This document shows, piece by piece, positions 55,606 to 64,000 of a DNA stretch of 64,000 nucleotides (position 1 is the stretch's first letter; every line of letters starts with the position of its first letter). A model generated the notes under the pieces. That model saw only the letters and a program-made list of their open reading frames with translations, was not told the origin of the DNA and searched no databases. The stretch is from Streptomyces sp. ITFR-21 (GTDB lineage: Bacteria; Actinomycetota; Actinomycetes; Streptomycetales; Streptomycetaceae): positions 6,806,501 through 6,870,500 of the forward strand of contig NZ_CP134605.1 of the NCBI RefSeq assembly GCF_031844685.1. Direction: 5' to 3'. A program made the translations under genes and the position numbers.

Positions 55606-55836
55606 GGCCCGCGCCCGCGCTCTTGACCTGAACCGCCATCAGTGAACCACCGGCGGCATCGACTAAGTCGAAGTCCACCGAATCAATACTGCAAGGGAGA
55701 CGGCATCAGTAGGGCCTTCGACCCGGCACGCGACGACCCGACTGCCGTCGGCATGGGCCAATAGCGCTTCCAACGTCCGCAGGTACTGATACTGGAATCC
55801 CCGGGCAGCTACCCGCCCGCCGTCGAGCCTTGCCAT
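55606..55836 (-). pseudogene. Frame-disrupted N-terminal nuclease-like segment of the STAND gene
   Basis: From ATG 55836, after GGAGGC, the frame reads MARLDGGRVAARGFQYQYLR then TLEALLAHADGSRVVACRVE and GPTDAVSLAV. It then meets two stops. Between 55684 and about 55610 the coding sense is in another frame: DSVDFDLVDAAGGSLMAVQV followed by KSAGAG. After that the first frame resumes as the STAND protein. The pattern G-x-x-Y-Q...E...D-F-D-L-V...Q-V-K resembles the PD-(D/E)XK effector domain (DUF4297/Cap4 type) found at the N-terminus of defence NTPases. Two compensating indels, real or sequencing errors, explain the disruption. Confidence 0.6.
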
Positions 55837-55953
55837 CCCGCCTCCGCTGGCCGTCCCGATGCGAGCCCAACAGGGAACTCCAATAGCCTAAGCACATCCA
55901 CTGACACCGCCGCCTCGTACCGGTCGTGAAGGCTCAGCTGGGTCAGTCAGTCC

Positions 55954-57111
55954 TTGGCCGGCAGCTTGACCGCCGACGCGGAAGTGACCTGCGGCAACGA
56001 CAGTGCGCCTCAGCGCGTACGAGTCCCTGCCGCTCTGTCCGGCGGCGGCTCCCGCGCCGCGGCTTTCCACCTCGGCTGCCTGCGTGCCCTGCACGACCGC
56101 GACCTCTTGGACCACGTCCGCGTCGTCTCCGGGATCTCCGGCGGCTCCCTCCTGGCAGCCCTATGGGCCTACGGCCCCACCGACTTCGCCGACTTCGACG
56201 CCTCCACCACCGACCTGTTGCGTTCCGGCCTGCAACGGGACATTGCACGCCAGGCGTTCACGCCCTCTGCTGTGGTGCGCAACCTCGCCGCGGCCACCTG
56301 CGCGGGCGCCCGCGGACTGCTCTCCCGCACAAGCAGCGTCAGCGTCGCCCGCCCCGCCAACCGCACCGACGCCCTGGCCACCGTCCTGACCCACAAGGCC
56401 TTCGGTACCCGGACCATGGCCGACGTCACCCATCCCGGCCTCGACATCGTCCTGACCGCCACCGACCTGGCGACCACCAACGCCGTCCGCTTCGGCAGCG
56501 CCCGCAGCGGCTGCTCGCGCTACGGCACTATCACCGAACCCATCAACGTCGCCACCGCTGTCGCCGCCTCGGCCGCCTACCCTGCGCTCCTGCCAGCGCT
56601 GGATCGCACCTTCACCTTCCAGCACCGCGACGGCCACCACCAGCAGCACACCGTCCTGCTCACCGACGGCGGCGTCTACGACAACCTCGGCCTGTCCGTC
56701 CTGGAACCCGGCCGCTCACCCCACCACACCCAGCACGTCTACGACGTCCCCTTCATCATCTCCTGCGACGCCGGCATGGGCGAACTCACCGTGAAAGCAC
56801 CGCACTTCATGCTCGGCCGCCTCAGCCGCTCCTTCACCACCGTCCACCGCAAGGCACAGGACTCCGCCCGCACCCGACTGCACGAATGGGCCGCCAGCGG
56901 ACGCATCGACGGCTTTGCCCTGGCCTACCTCGGCATGAAAGACGACCGCCTTCCCGCGCCACCCCCCGACCTCGTCCCGCGCAGCGCTGTCGCTACCTAC
57001 CCGACCAATTTCACCGCCATGGCCATGAGCGATTTCGAGGCCATCACCACCCGAGGAGAGCAACTCATGCGCACGGTCCTGCCGATGTACCTGCGCCTCG
57101 CGCCTCGCTGA
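55954..57111 (+). CDS. Patatin-like phospholipase
   Basis: 385 residues from TTG 55954 (GTG 55984 is an alternative; neither has a good ribosome binding site). The patatin fold is clear: oxyanion motif ALSGGGSRAAAFHLGCLRAL (29-48), nucleophile elbow VVSGISGGSLLAALWAYG (GxSxG, Ser62), and catalytic Asp238 in TVLLTDGGVYDNLGLSVL. Lipases of this type degrade membrane phospholipids; in bacteria some are abortive-infection effectors (CBASS CapV). No membrane helix. It is divergent from the STAND gene, whose ATG is 118 bases away, so joint function is possible. Confidence 0.85.
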   Translation: MAGSLTADAEVTCGNDSAPQRVRVPAALSGGGSRAAAFHLGCLRALHDRDLLDHVRVVSGISGGSLLAALWAYGPTDFADFDASTTDLLRSGLQRDIARQAFTPSAVVRNLAAATCAGARGLLSRTSSVSVARPANRTDALATVLTHKAFGTRTMADVTHPGLDIVLTATDLATTNAVRFGSARSGCSRYGTITEPINVATAVAASAAYPALLPALDRTFTFQHRDGHHQQHTVLLTDGGVYDNLGLSVLEPGRSPHHTQHVYDVPFIISCDAGMGELTVKAPHFMLGRLSRSFTTVHRKAQDSARTRLHEWAASGRIDGFALAYLGMKDDRLPAPPPDLVPRSAVATYPTNFTAMAMSDFEAITTRGEQLMRTVLPMYLRLAPR

Positions 57112-57438
57112 GATCCGGCAACCCGACCGCACATGACGTGTCTGCGCCGCCCCGGGCACCCTCGGCCCATCTCGGAAGGATGGATCTGCTTCGGTCGAGG
57201 ACGAGTTCGAAATTCCGGCATCAACTGTCGGTGGCTGGCGCTAGGGTGATTGGAATCGCGCCCCGTACGGGTTGTGTGAGGGATCGCCAGGTCCGGTCAA
57301 GGCCGGAATCGCCCCTTCGCTCACCGTGCGCGGCCGGTGCATGGCGCAGGTCCGGCTACGGCCGGGATCCGCCTGATCCGGGAGCGCAGGGCCTTCCTGC
57401 GTGCCTCACCTCACGAAACGCAGGAAGCTGCCGACTCA
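57112..57438. other. 327-bp region before the 662-residue gene
   Basis: No recognisable gene. The open frame of the next gene extends back to 57337, but the composition there (RRAFLRASPHETQEAADS) does not look conserved. It probably contains that gene's promoter. Confidence 0.4.
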
Positions 57439-59427
57439 ATGACTTCGTTTGACGTGTCCACCCTGCCCGAGATCCGGGACCGCGCGCCCGCCAACGGAAC
57501 CCGCAGCCTGGCCGCTGCGATCCGGCGTAGCCCGATCATCAGCCAGTCGGACTGCCAGCCCGACGAAGACGGGCTGCTCCTCCTCGCCCGCGCCGCCGAA
57601 TCGCCTGGCCCCGTCAAGAGCCTCTTCGCCCAGGACCTCGGCTCGGACGGCGAACTCCACTATTTCGACGGTGGCGTGCTCGGCGGCTACAAGCAGATCA
57701 TCACGCCGCCCATCCGGATTCTCACGCTCTTCGGCCTCATGGTCTCCAACGTCCGCGACGAGGAGAGCAGCGACTACAGCGGAACCGGCGACGAACTCGG
57801 TGCCGTGCCCTTCAGCCCGGCCGTCCAGAGCGCCGCGGACTCCTCCGTGTTGCAGGTGTGCAGCGACGGGCCCCGCGCGCTCGACCGTCCCGCCGAGCGC
57901 CAGCGGTGGACGATCCGGCAGGTCACCAGTTCCTCCCCGAACCGCACAATCCGTACGGTAACCACCGAAGGACAGCGGCGCCCGATCGAGGGTGCTCTCC
58001 TGCGGATCGTGGACAATCAGGGCAACTCCCTAGCACACGGGATCACGCCCATCGACGGCCACGGTCGCGCCGGCATGAAGTTCGAGGCCCTGGTTCGGTT
58101 CGCTGCTGCTCTGGGGCTCCCCTTCGAGCTCTACGGCTTCACCATGCTGGAGAAGGCCGAGCAGGAGCGCGTCATCGACACGCTCATCCCGTGCCTCCGC
58201 CAGGCGCGGGAGCAGCTCCTCTCCGCGAAGACCTCGGACGACGTCCTTGACGTCGAGGTGTCCTACCGTGGTGTTCGCACGGTGCAGGTCCGGGCAGACA
58301 GGGCGCTGGCTGCCGTGCACAGCTGGACCACGACCGCGCAGGTCGTCATCGGAGCCCGATACACGGGCCCCGGCCCGCGCGACTACACGGCCTCGCTCAC
58401 CCGCCGCTACGAGACCGTGCACAGCGACCCCGAGGAACTCCGAGAAGGAGCCAAGGTCTCGCGCCTGGCTGAGCACGCCCTTGGCCGGCTCGCCGAGGCA
58501 GGCATCTTCGACCAGGTACCGGTGTACGGAGCAGCCATCGTCAGGTACATGAAGATGCCGTCCGACCGCCCTGACGGCATGGAGCTGGAGTACCTGGCCC
58601 TCATGGCGGTATGGGCCTTCAGCCGCGCCAGCACCGCCGCCAAGAACGTCTACAGCGACCTGGACATGGACGGCATCGGTCCTTCGACCCGGGCCGGCAA
58701 GCGCCGCGGCAGCGTCGTCGCGCACCTCGTGCACCGCGCCCTGCCGACCGCGAAGCCGGGTTACCACACCGCCGCGGCCCAGTCCCTGCTGGTCGGAAGC
58801 TCGGCACTGCCGCCGGCCCCTGTCTGGCGGCCCATCTCCGAGGTAATGGACGGCATCACTGCGAACCCGAACACCCCCATCGGCAAGCAGGCGCTGGCCG
58901 AAGCCCGGATCCGCACCCTGATCGCGGCCACGGCAGCTGGAGCCCTCCAGGGCGCCTACGGTGCCCAGGAGGCCACCCGCGCGCGAGGCCAGGCATCCAC
59001 TTTCGTCAACCGCATGGTGACTGACAAGTCCACGGCGATCCACGCGTGGGGACGCCGTCAGTGCGAGGCCATCGTCGAGACGTACTGGACCTTCGACGGC
59101 AAGCAGGAGCTTCCGCAGGTCAGCCAGGATCTCCCGGCGCCGGGAACTCGCTACGAGCCGAAACGATCCGCCACAGGTCAGATCTCGCCCGTGACGGACG
59201 AGTGGCTGCGGGACCAGTGGAAGCTCAAGAAGAACCAGACGCAGCTGCTGGAAAACAGTGACTATGAACTGAAGATCAGCGACGCCGTGACCGACTCGCA
59301 GACCGCCATCAACAACTACACCAAGTACCTCGGGGAGGGCGGCAAGGTCTCGCAGGCGTGGAAGCCCGTGATCAGCGCCCAGGCCATGATGATGGTCGGC
59401 TCGCTGGCCAACCTGAAGGAGGAGTGA
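57439..59427 (+). CDS. Unrecognised 662-residue protein, coupled to a GIY-YIG gene
   Basis: I do not recognise the family. ATG 57439 is chosen where composition becomes protein-like (MTSFDVSTLPEIRDRAPANG). About 70-105 has ELHYFDGGVLGGYKQIITPP and RILTLFGLMVSN; residues 200-222 read HGITPIDGHGRAGMKFEALV, whose DGHGR recalls the DGQHR/ParB-like VDGxxR motif of DndB-type proteins. The rest (220-560) is mostly helical; about 545-662 is hydrophilic with a Lys/Gln-rich part RDQWKLKKNQTQLLENSDYE. No signal peptide, no membrane helix. Stop and next start overlap (TGATG), so the two proteins are made together. Confidence 0.75.
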   Translation: MTSFDVSTLPEIRDRAPANGTRSLAAAIRRSPIISQSDCQPDEDGLLLLARAAESPGPVKSLFAQDLGSDGELHYFDGGVLGGYKQIITPPIRILTLFGLMVSNVRDEESSDYSGTGDELGAVPFSPAVQSAADSSVLQVCSDGPRALDRPAERQRWTIRQVTSSSPNRTIRTVTTEGQRRPIEGALLRIVDNQGNSLAHGITPIDGHGRAGMKFEALVRFAAALGLPFELYGFTMLEKAEQERVIDTLIPCLRQAREQLLSAKTSDDVLDVEVSYRGVRTVQVRADRALAAVHSWTTTAQVVIGARYTGPGPRDYTASLTRRYETVHSDPEELREGAKVSRLAEHALGRLAEAGIFDQVPVYGAAIVRYMKMPSDRPDGMELEYLALMAVWAFSRASTAAKNVYSDLDMDGIGPSTRAGKRRGSVVAHLVHRALPTAKPGYHTAAAQSLLVGSSALPPAPVWRPISEVMDGITANPNTPIGKQALAEARIRTLIAATAAGALQGAYGAQEATRARGQASTFVNRMVTDKSTAIHAWGRRQCEAIVETYWTFDGKQELPQVSQDLPAPGTRYEPKRSATGQISPVTDEWLRDQWKLKKNQTQLLENSDYELKISDAVTDSQTAINNYTKYLGEGGKVSQAWKPVISAQAMMMVGSLANLKEE

Positions 59428-59798
59428 TGCTGCGCTGGACCACCACCGTGTCCAGGGCGGTTGTCGAACTCCTCGGAGACGACCTGGTCATCTCCCAGCC
59501 GCAGATACGTACGCTGTGGGAAAGCACGGCAGCACTGCTCCACCACGTCGGTCTGTACATCGCTCTCGGCCATGCCCAGGAAATCCTTTACGTCGGGATG
59601 GCCGACCGGTTCCATACGCCGTCCGCGATCGGTGCCCGGCTCGGTGAGCACCTGAGCGAACCGGAGAAGCGCCGCAGCTGGGTTGCCGTAGTCGAGCTGC
59701 CGCTGCGCGAGGATTTGGGGCGCTCCGCCGTACTCCAGCACGAGTCTCGCGTCGGGGTGTTGCTCGGTCGTCCTGGAGGACACCAGCGACGGATGTAA
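59427..59798 (+). CDS. GIY-YIG-like nuclease-domain protein
   Basis: 123 residues. The motif pair LLHHVGLYIALGHAQEILYV then GMADRFHTPSAIGARLGEHL gives GLY (42-44), YVG (55-57), Arg61 or Arg71, and His75 in the order of GIY-YIG endonucleases. WVAVVELPLRED follows as the next strand; the family's late Glu/Asn pair cannot be assigned. The protein is short, close to the minimal domain (about 100 residues). AAGGAGGAG overlaps the end of the upstream gene. A strong hairpin terminator follows, so the operon ends here. Confidence 0.65.
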   Translation: MLRWTTTVSRAVVELLGDDLVISQPQIRTLWESTAALLHHVGLYIALGHAQEILYVGMADRFHTPSAIGARLGEHLSEPEKRRSWVAVVELPLREDLGRSAVLQHESRVGVLLGRPGGHQRRM

Positions 59799-59835
59799 GC
59801 CTGGGCAACGCCGGCCCTCGCTGATCGAGCTGCAA

Positions 59836-59869
59836 CCGGGGTGGTGCCGTAAGGGCGGCACCACCCCGG
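59836..59869 (+). terminator. Strong hairpin terminator
   Basis: CCGGGGTGGTGCCG (59836-59849) and CGGCACCACCCCGG (59856-59869) form a perfect 14-bp stem with the loop TAAGGG, 38 bases after the GIY-YIG-like gene. The T-run is weak (TATCACGTTATT). No gene is visible from here to 60054. Confidence 0.85.
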
Positions 59870-60054
59870 TATCACGTTATTGCCCAACCGAAGGATCTGG
59901 CGGCCCGGGCCGGCCTACAGGCCACCGGGTCCTCCCGACGGACTGGCCGCCTGACCAAGCAACCCTTCCACGACCTGGTCCTCACACCTGGCGCTTACTT
60001 TTAGACACTCCCACAGCCAGCAGGCCTTCACGATTCTGAGTGCGCGTGGTGTGG

Positions 60055-61098
60055 TCACCGGGTGGGGAGGCGGGCTCCGCACGCGTAGGCGAGGTCGTTC
60101 ACGGCGACACGGTTGGCGTCGGACAGGTTGGCGTGGACGCCGAGGGAGATGCCCACGTCGGGGTCGTTGAGGGTCGGCGTCATGACGGCGACGCCGATGA
60201 ACGGGGTGGTGTCGGGCAGTAGCGTCGCCAGGCGCTGGACCCACATCCGCCCGGTGCGGATGTGGGCCAGGCTGGTGCGGGCGATGTCGAGCAGGAGGAT
60301 GGTGGGCCTGGTGCCGGCCTGGCGGAGCTTCTGGTCGTCTTTCAGGGCGGCCCGCACCTGGTCCTCCACGTCCGTGAGGTGCGGGCCCGGCTCCGCGCCC
60401 CAGATGCCGCCGGTGACGGTGATGTGCGATTTTCCTGTAAGGCCGGCTTGCAGGAGCGTGACGTGGATCAGGAGGCGCTTGCGGGCCGACCAGGGCTGGT
60501 CCACGGCGGTCACCGCGGTGCCGTAGTCCTGGGTGCGCAGCCGCTGGACGGTCTCCTGGACCACCTTGTCCCGCTCGATCTTCTTGATCTGCAGGGGCCG
60601 GGAGTCGGTCCTGATGTCTACCAGGGCCGGTGGCATGACTCCAGCGAGCGCGGTCTGCAGTTCCTCGCGAAGGTCCTCCACGCCGTCCAGGCGGCGGGCC
60701 TTGACCTCGATGGCGAGGTTGATGTCGCGCAGCATCAGGTCGGGCTCGGTGGCGCCGTTGCGGCGTCCGAAGTCGAAGGGGATCCCGGCGCGGGCGAGCT
60801 TGGCGCCGGCGACCATCTCGGCTCGCGTGATCAGCAGGTCGTCGAAGGTGGAGGCTGTGCGGAAGTCACAGCGCACGCTGGCGAGCCGCTCGGGCTGCGC
60901 CGTCTCCAGGGCCTCGATGATGTTCTCGAAGGCCGCGACGATGGCCGGGGCGAAACCGCCTGGGCCGCCGTTTCCACCAGCCGAATCGAAGTGGTCGTGC
61001 AGCGGGTGCTCCTGCGCGGCCTTGGCCATCCAGCCTGCAGGAAGGGGAACGACGTGCTCAGTGAAGTCCTTCGGGGTTGTGCCGGGCGGATGTCTCAC
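60055..61098 (-). CDS. PD-(D/E)XK nuclease-like protein
   Basis: 347 residues from GTG 61098. The nuclease core is seen at GATEPDLMLRDINLAIEVKA: Asp120, Glu131 and Lys133 match D-Xn-E-x-K. Before it, FENIIEALETAQPERLASVR and a helix DDLLITRAEMVAGAKLARAG set the usual fold order. After it come parts with no clear family (HVTLLQAGLTGKSHITVTGG, PTILLLDIARTSLAHIRTGR). It may be a restriction-type or defence nuclease. It is on the same strand as the helicase upstream, 295 bases away, and could be its partner. Confidence 0.7.
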   Translation of the reverse strand: MRHPPGTTPKDFTEHVVPLPAGWMAKAAQEHPLHDHFDSAGGNGGPGGFAPAIVAAFENIIEALETAQPERLASVRCDFRTASTFDDLLITRAEMVAGAKLARAGIPFDFGRRNGATEPDLMLRDINLAIEVKARRLDGVEDLREELQTALAGVMPPALVDIRTDSRPLQIKKIERDKVVQETVQRLRTQDYGTAVTAVDQPWSARKRLLIHVTLLQAGLTGKSHITVTGGIWGAEPGPHLTDVEDQVRAALKDDQKLRQAGTRPTILLLDIARTSLAHIRTGRMWVQRLATLLPDTTPFIGVAVMTPTLNDPDVGISLGVHANLSDANRVAVNDLAYACGARLPTR

Positions 61099-61393
61099 TC
61101 CCGCGGCACGGCCAGCCTAAGCGCGGGCCGCGCCGCGGCGCACCGGCTTTCCGCAGGCTCCGCCGGACCCCGGCGCCGCGACGCCCGGGCCTCCCGCCCA
61201 CCCGGGCCTCCCGGGCTGGCCGGCCCGGGACCGGGCCCGTGGGCACACCCGGGGGAGCGGATTCGCTGCCGCCCTGCCCGCGCCCCCTCGGGAGGTGTCC
61301 CCGGGCGCGCCCGCTGGCGGACCGGCCGGGACGTGCCCGGCGTGACGCAGTGCGGCTGCGGCTCCGCCCCGTACGGTCCCGTGCGCTCACGTA

Positions 61394-64000
61394 CTATGCC
61401 CATTCCATGCCGAGCGTTCGCAGTGCGTGGAGCTGTTCTTGGGTGAGTTTGTCGCGTCGTTGTTTGGTGTTGGAGATCCACACGCCGAGCTTCACGACCA
61501 CCGGCTCGGCCTCCACCTGACCGTCTACTGTGATCACCTCGCTGTGTCCGCGGGGGACTGCCCGCTGGCCTTCTCTTTCGACCCACTGTGTGAGGGCGGT
61601 CAGGCCGCGTTGGAAGGCATGCTGTGCTTTGCCCGTGCCTTTCGCTGCGCTTGCGGTTGCTGGGGCGGGTGACGGTGTCGGGGTGGGCTGCAGGCCGAGT
61701 CCGGTGAGCCGTTGCTGCTGTTCGGGGGCGAGCTGTGCCCAGGTGGTCGGTTGCTTCTGGCGTTGGAGCCATGTGCCGATGTCGTCGCCGTCCCAGATGA
61801 CGCCGGGTTGGATGTCGGGCAGTACGCCGCCGGGTTCGTCCGCGGCGACCTCGGCCAGGACGCGGTAGTGGCGTTGCCAATCCAGTGGCCAGGGGCAGTT
61901 CCAGTCGGGGTCGATCTCGGCGAGGCGCGCCGCGCGCGCTCGGGCCCGTTCCGGGTCTTTGCCCAGGCCGCCCTTGCGGCGGAGGTTGGCGAGGTGCTGC
62001 CCGATCGGCACAGGCCCGCTGCCGGCCGGATCGTCCCATACGGCGTCTTGTCGGGGTGCGAGGTGCCCGGTGGCACGCCGGTAGGACCGGAAGGCGCTCA
62101 GTTTGTTCTCCCAGGCTTCCTGGCCGGGTTCCCAGACCATCCCGGCCGTCGGCTCGTCCAGCAGCTCCTTGCGGCGCGGTTCCAGCTCCCCGGCCCGGTG
62201 GGCCCTGCGCTGCTGGTGCACCCACCTGCCCAGCGGGAAGTCCTTGGTGGCGCCGACTTCGGTCTCCACGTCGTACGGGATGGCGTGCAGGCCGGTGATC
62301 TTGTTCTCGGCGCGCCAGCGGGTGAGGGCTTGGTAGCCCTGGAGCCACACCAGCGAGTCGGGCGTGTAGACCCGGGTCCGCAGGAACATCGCGATCGTTG
62401 CCGCGTCCCTCGGGGTGGCGAAGTTCAGTAGCGCTGACTCGGCTGCCGCGCCGGGACCGTGCTGCTCCTGGTCTTCGCCGTCACCTTCGCCGCCGGCGCC
62501 GGTGATCCGGCCTGCCGCGTCCCGTTTGACGTGGATCTTGCTCTGCTTGCGGCTGCGGGTGAGGGCGTGGGAGGCGAGTTGCTCGACGAGGCGTTCGTCG
62601 TGGGAGCGGAGTCCTTGGAGGACGGCTACAAGGGGGCGGAACGACGCGCTGGCGACCATGTCGGTGGGGTTCTCGCCGGGTTCGAGGAAGACGGGGACGA
62701 TGATGCGGGCGGTTTTGGTGGTGCCGTCGGGGTTGGGGCGCAGGGCGCGGCCGATGTTCTGGACGATCTCGACTTGTGAGCCGCGGGTGTCGGCGAAGCA
62801 GATCGCCTCGACGCCCCGGGTGCCCACGATGTCGACGCCTTCGCCGAGGACGCGAACGGATGCGAGGAAGGCGCGGTGGACGCGGCGGCCGGCGGCGTCG
62901 GTGCCGTTGGCGAACTGGCGCAGGGCCTCGCGGCGTTCGGCGACGGTGTGGTCGCCGCACAGCCACGCCGACCAGACCCGGTCCGAGGGGACGTGGCGGC
63001 CGGTCCACAGGTCGTCCGGCTCGGCGCCCAGCGGGGAGGGCGGGCGCTCGTCGGCCTGCTCCAAGGCGTGGTCGTCGACGGTGTCCTGATACAGGTCGGC
63101 GGCCGTCTCCGGCAGCTTGTCGGCGAACGCCGCTGCTTCCTCGACCCGCTGGTGGAACGTCATCACGGTGCGGAGGTTGAGGCGGGCGGCGTGCTCCAGC
63201 AGTGCGGCTTGGAGCAGCGCGAGACGCCGGCCCCGCCTGGCCTCCTGCGACAGGCCCACGAAGTAGTCGGGGTCCTCGATCTCCAGGACGTCGATCTCGA
63301 ACCCGGCCAGGATCCCCCTCTCCACCGCCTCCGACAGCCCCAGTTCCGCACCGGGAAGCCAGAGCCCGAAGGTGCCCTCCGGGTCGCTGATCATGCTCGC
63401 GATCTCCAGCTCCTTGCCGCCGGCGCCCTTCTGCGGCCGGGGCGCGGCCAGGATGCGGGGTGTGGCGGTGAGGTAGAGGCGGAAGTCCGCGGGGATGCGG
63501 GCGTTGTCGTGGATCGCCGCCCATGGCCGCGCCATGTCCCCGGTAGTTCCGTGGGCTTCGTCCACGATGGCGAGGTTGAAGCCGTTCATGCGCTGTCCGT
63601 AGAGCCGGTCTCCGCCCGCCAGGGCGGCCTCCAGTGGCCCGCGGACCTTCCGCCGACCGGTCATGTCCTCGGGGTCGTCGCGGTCCACCAGGGAGGCGTA
63701 CGTGGCGAACACCACGACCGGTCCGGACCCGGCCCACAGGGCGAGCTGGATCGGGTTGGTGGTGGTGCGCACTCCCAGCTCGTTCAGCACCGCGTCGTTC
63801 TCCAGGGAGCACACCGCGACCATCGGGGAGCGGTGGCCTACCGCCCGCCACGCCTGGGCGGTCTGCACCAGCAGGTCCAACGTGGGCACGGTGACGAGAA
63901 TCCGGCTGTCCGGGAAGGACTCCAGCGCGCTCGCAGCGGCCATGATCGTCTTGCCGGAACCGGTCGCTGACACGATGGTGCCCCGGTTCCCCCGCGCGGG
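61394..64000 (-). CDS. DEAH-box helicase with helicase-associated repeats (5' end outside window)
   Basis: At least 868 residues; the frame is open to the window edge, so the N-terminus is missing. SF2 motifs: I (SATGSGKTIMAAASAL), II (LAIVDEAHGTTGDM), III (YLTATPR), V (VLGEGVDIVG) and VI (EIVQNIGRALRPNPDG). The C-terminal 350 residues hold about three helicase-associated (HA) repeats, such as WLQGYQALTRWRAENKITGL, WENKLSAFRSYRRATGHLAP and DWQRHYRVLAEVAADEPGG. Such helicases are common near Streptomyces telomeres, and ttrA is one such gene; whether this is ttrA cannot be told here. Confidence 0.85.
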   Translation of the reverse strand, partial: PARGNRGTIVSATGSGKTIMAAASALESFPDSRILVTVPTLDLLVQTAQAWRAVGHRSPMVAVCSLENDAVLNELGVRTTTNPIQLALWAGSGPVVVFATYASLVDRDDPEDMTGRRKVRGPLEAALAGGDRLYGQRMNGFNLAIVDEAHGTTGDMARPWAAIHDNARIPADFRLYLTATPRILAAPRPQKGAGGKELEIASMISDPEGTFGLWLPGAELGLSEAVERGILAGFEIDVLEIEDPDYFVGLSQEARRGRRLALLQAALLEHAARLNLRTVMTFHQRVEEAAAFADKLPETAADLYQDTVDDHALEQADERPPSPLGAEPDDLWTGRHVPSDRVWSAWLCGDHTVAERREALRQFANGTDAAGRRVHRAFLASVRVLGEGVDIVGTRGVEAICFADTRGSQVEIVQNIGRALRPNPDGTTKTARIIVPVFLEPGENPTDMVASASFRPLVAVLQGLRSHDERLVEQLASHALTRSRKQSKIHVKRDAAGRITGAGGEGDGEDQEQHGPGAAAESALLNFATPRDAATIAMFLRTRVYTPDSLVWLQGYQALTRWRAENKITGLHAIPYDVETEVGATKDFPLGRWVHQQRRAHRAGELEPRRKELLDEPTAGMVWEPGQEAWENKLSAFRSYRRATGHLAPRQDAVWDDPAGSGPVPIGQHLANLRRKGGLGKDPERARARAARLAEIDPDWNCPWPLDWQRHYRVLAEVAADEPGGVLPDIQPGVIWDGDDIGTWLQRQKQPTTWAQLAPEQQQRLTGLGLQPTPTPSPAPATASAAKGTGKAQHAFQRGLTALTQWVEREGQRAVPRGHSEVITVDGQVEAEPVVVKLGVWISNTKQRRDKLTQEQLHALRTLGMEWA

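Noticed and set aside
60020..60054. Terminator before the PD-(D/E)XK gene end
   Set aside because: No convincing inverted repeat seen between 59870 and 60054.
61394..64000. Naming the helicase ttrA
   Set aside because: It has the helicase and HA-repeat layout, but the start is missing and distance to a telomere is unknown; many paralogues exist.

Overview
The window is very GC-rich, with strong third-position G/C bias, GTG starts, GGAGG-type ribosome binding sites and many actinomycete families (PucR, LLM/F420-type oxidoreductase, MMPL, DHA2, type III PKS). The adjacent pair tap and tpg (37577-40378), which encodes the telomere-associated protein and terminal protein of linear Streptomyces replicons, points to Streptomyces or a close relative and to the arm of a linear chromosome or a large linear plasmid. 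The many broken genes and insertion sequences fit a chromosome arm.

Layout. 0-5 kb: a decayed ABC transporter, a MarR/EamA pair with a perfect palindrome at the start codon, and a DHA2 exporter. 5-6 kb: an IS982-like element with CTAG on both sides. 6-15 kb: a lipoprotein; a type III PKS/methyltransferase/FAD-oxygenase operon divergent from a UbiA prenyltransferase (probable phenolic-lipid locus); an LLM oxidoreductase; and a group of DoxX, universal stress, NAD/FAD and cNMP-domain proteins. 14.5-19 kb: a probable cytosine uptake and deamination locus (2OG oxygenase, deaminase, PucR regulator, NCS1 permease) with three copies of a candidate operator. 19-30 kb: SDR, TetR and AcuI-like genes, a TPR pseudogene, a thioesterase remnant, a TetR/MMPL pair separated by a five-copy 22-23 bp operator array, and an APC permease. 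30-37 kb: GH20 remnant, dihydrolipoyl dehydrogenase, TetR with a broken DHA2 gene (two adjacent Trp codons read as stops), and phosphoketolase.

37.5-40.4 kb: tap-tpg. 41-45 kb: an insertion-sequence scrapyard (TniQ-like remnant, IS3 fragment, complete IS3 and IS256 elements, a truncated pentapeptide-repeat gene). 45.7-64 kb: a nuclease-rich accessory island that looks like a defence island: sbcD-sbcC, a TOPRIM protein, a large STAND NTPase whose N-terminal nuclease-like segment is frame-disrupted, a divergent patatin-like phospholipase, an unrecognised 662-residue protein coupled to a GIY-YIG-like protein, a PD-(D/E)XK nuclease, and a DEAH helicase with helicase-associated repeats that runs off the right edge.

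The most novel candidates are the 662-residue/GIY-YIG pair (57439-59798) and the STAND/patatin divergent locus (52126-57111). No tRNA, rRNA or CRISPR array was seen. All family calls come from reading the translated sequence; no database search was run.
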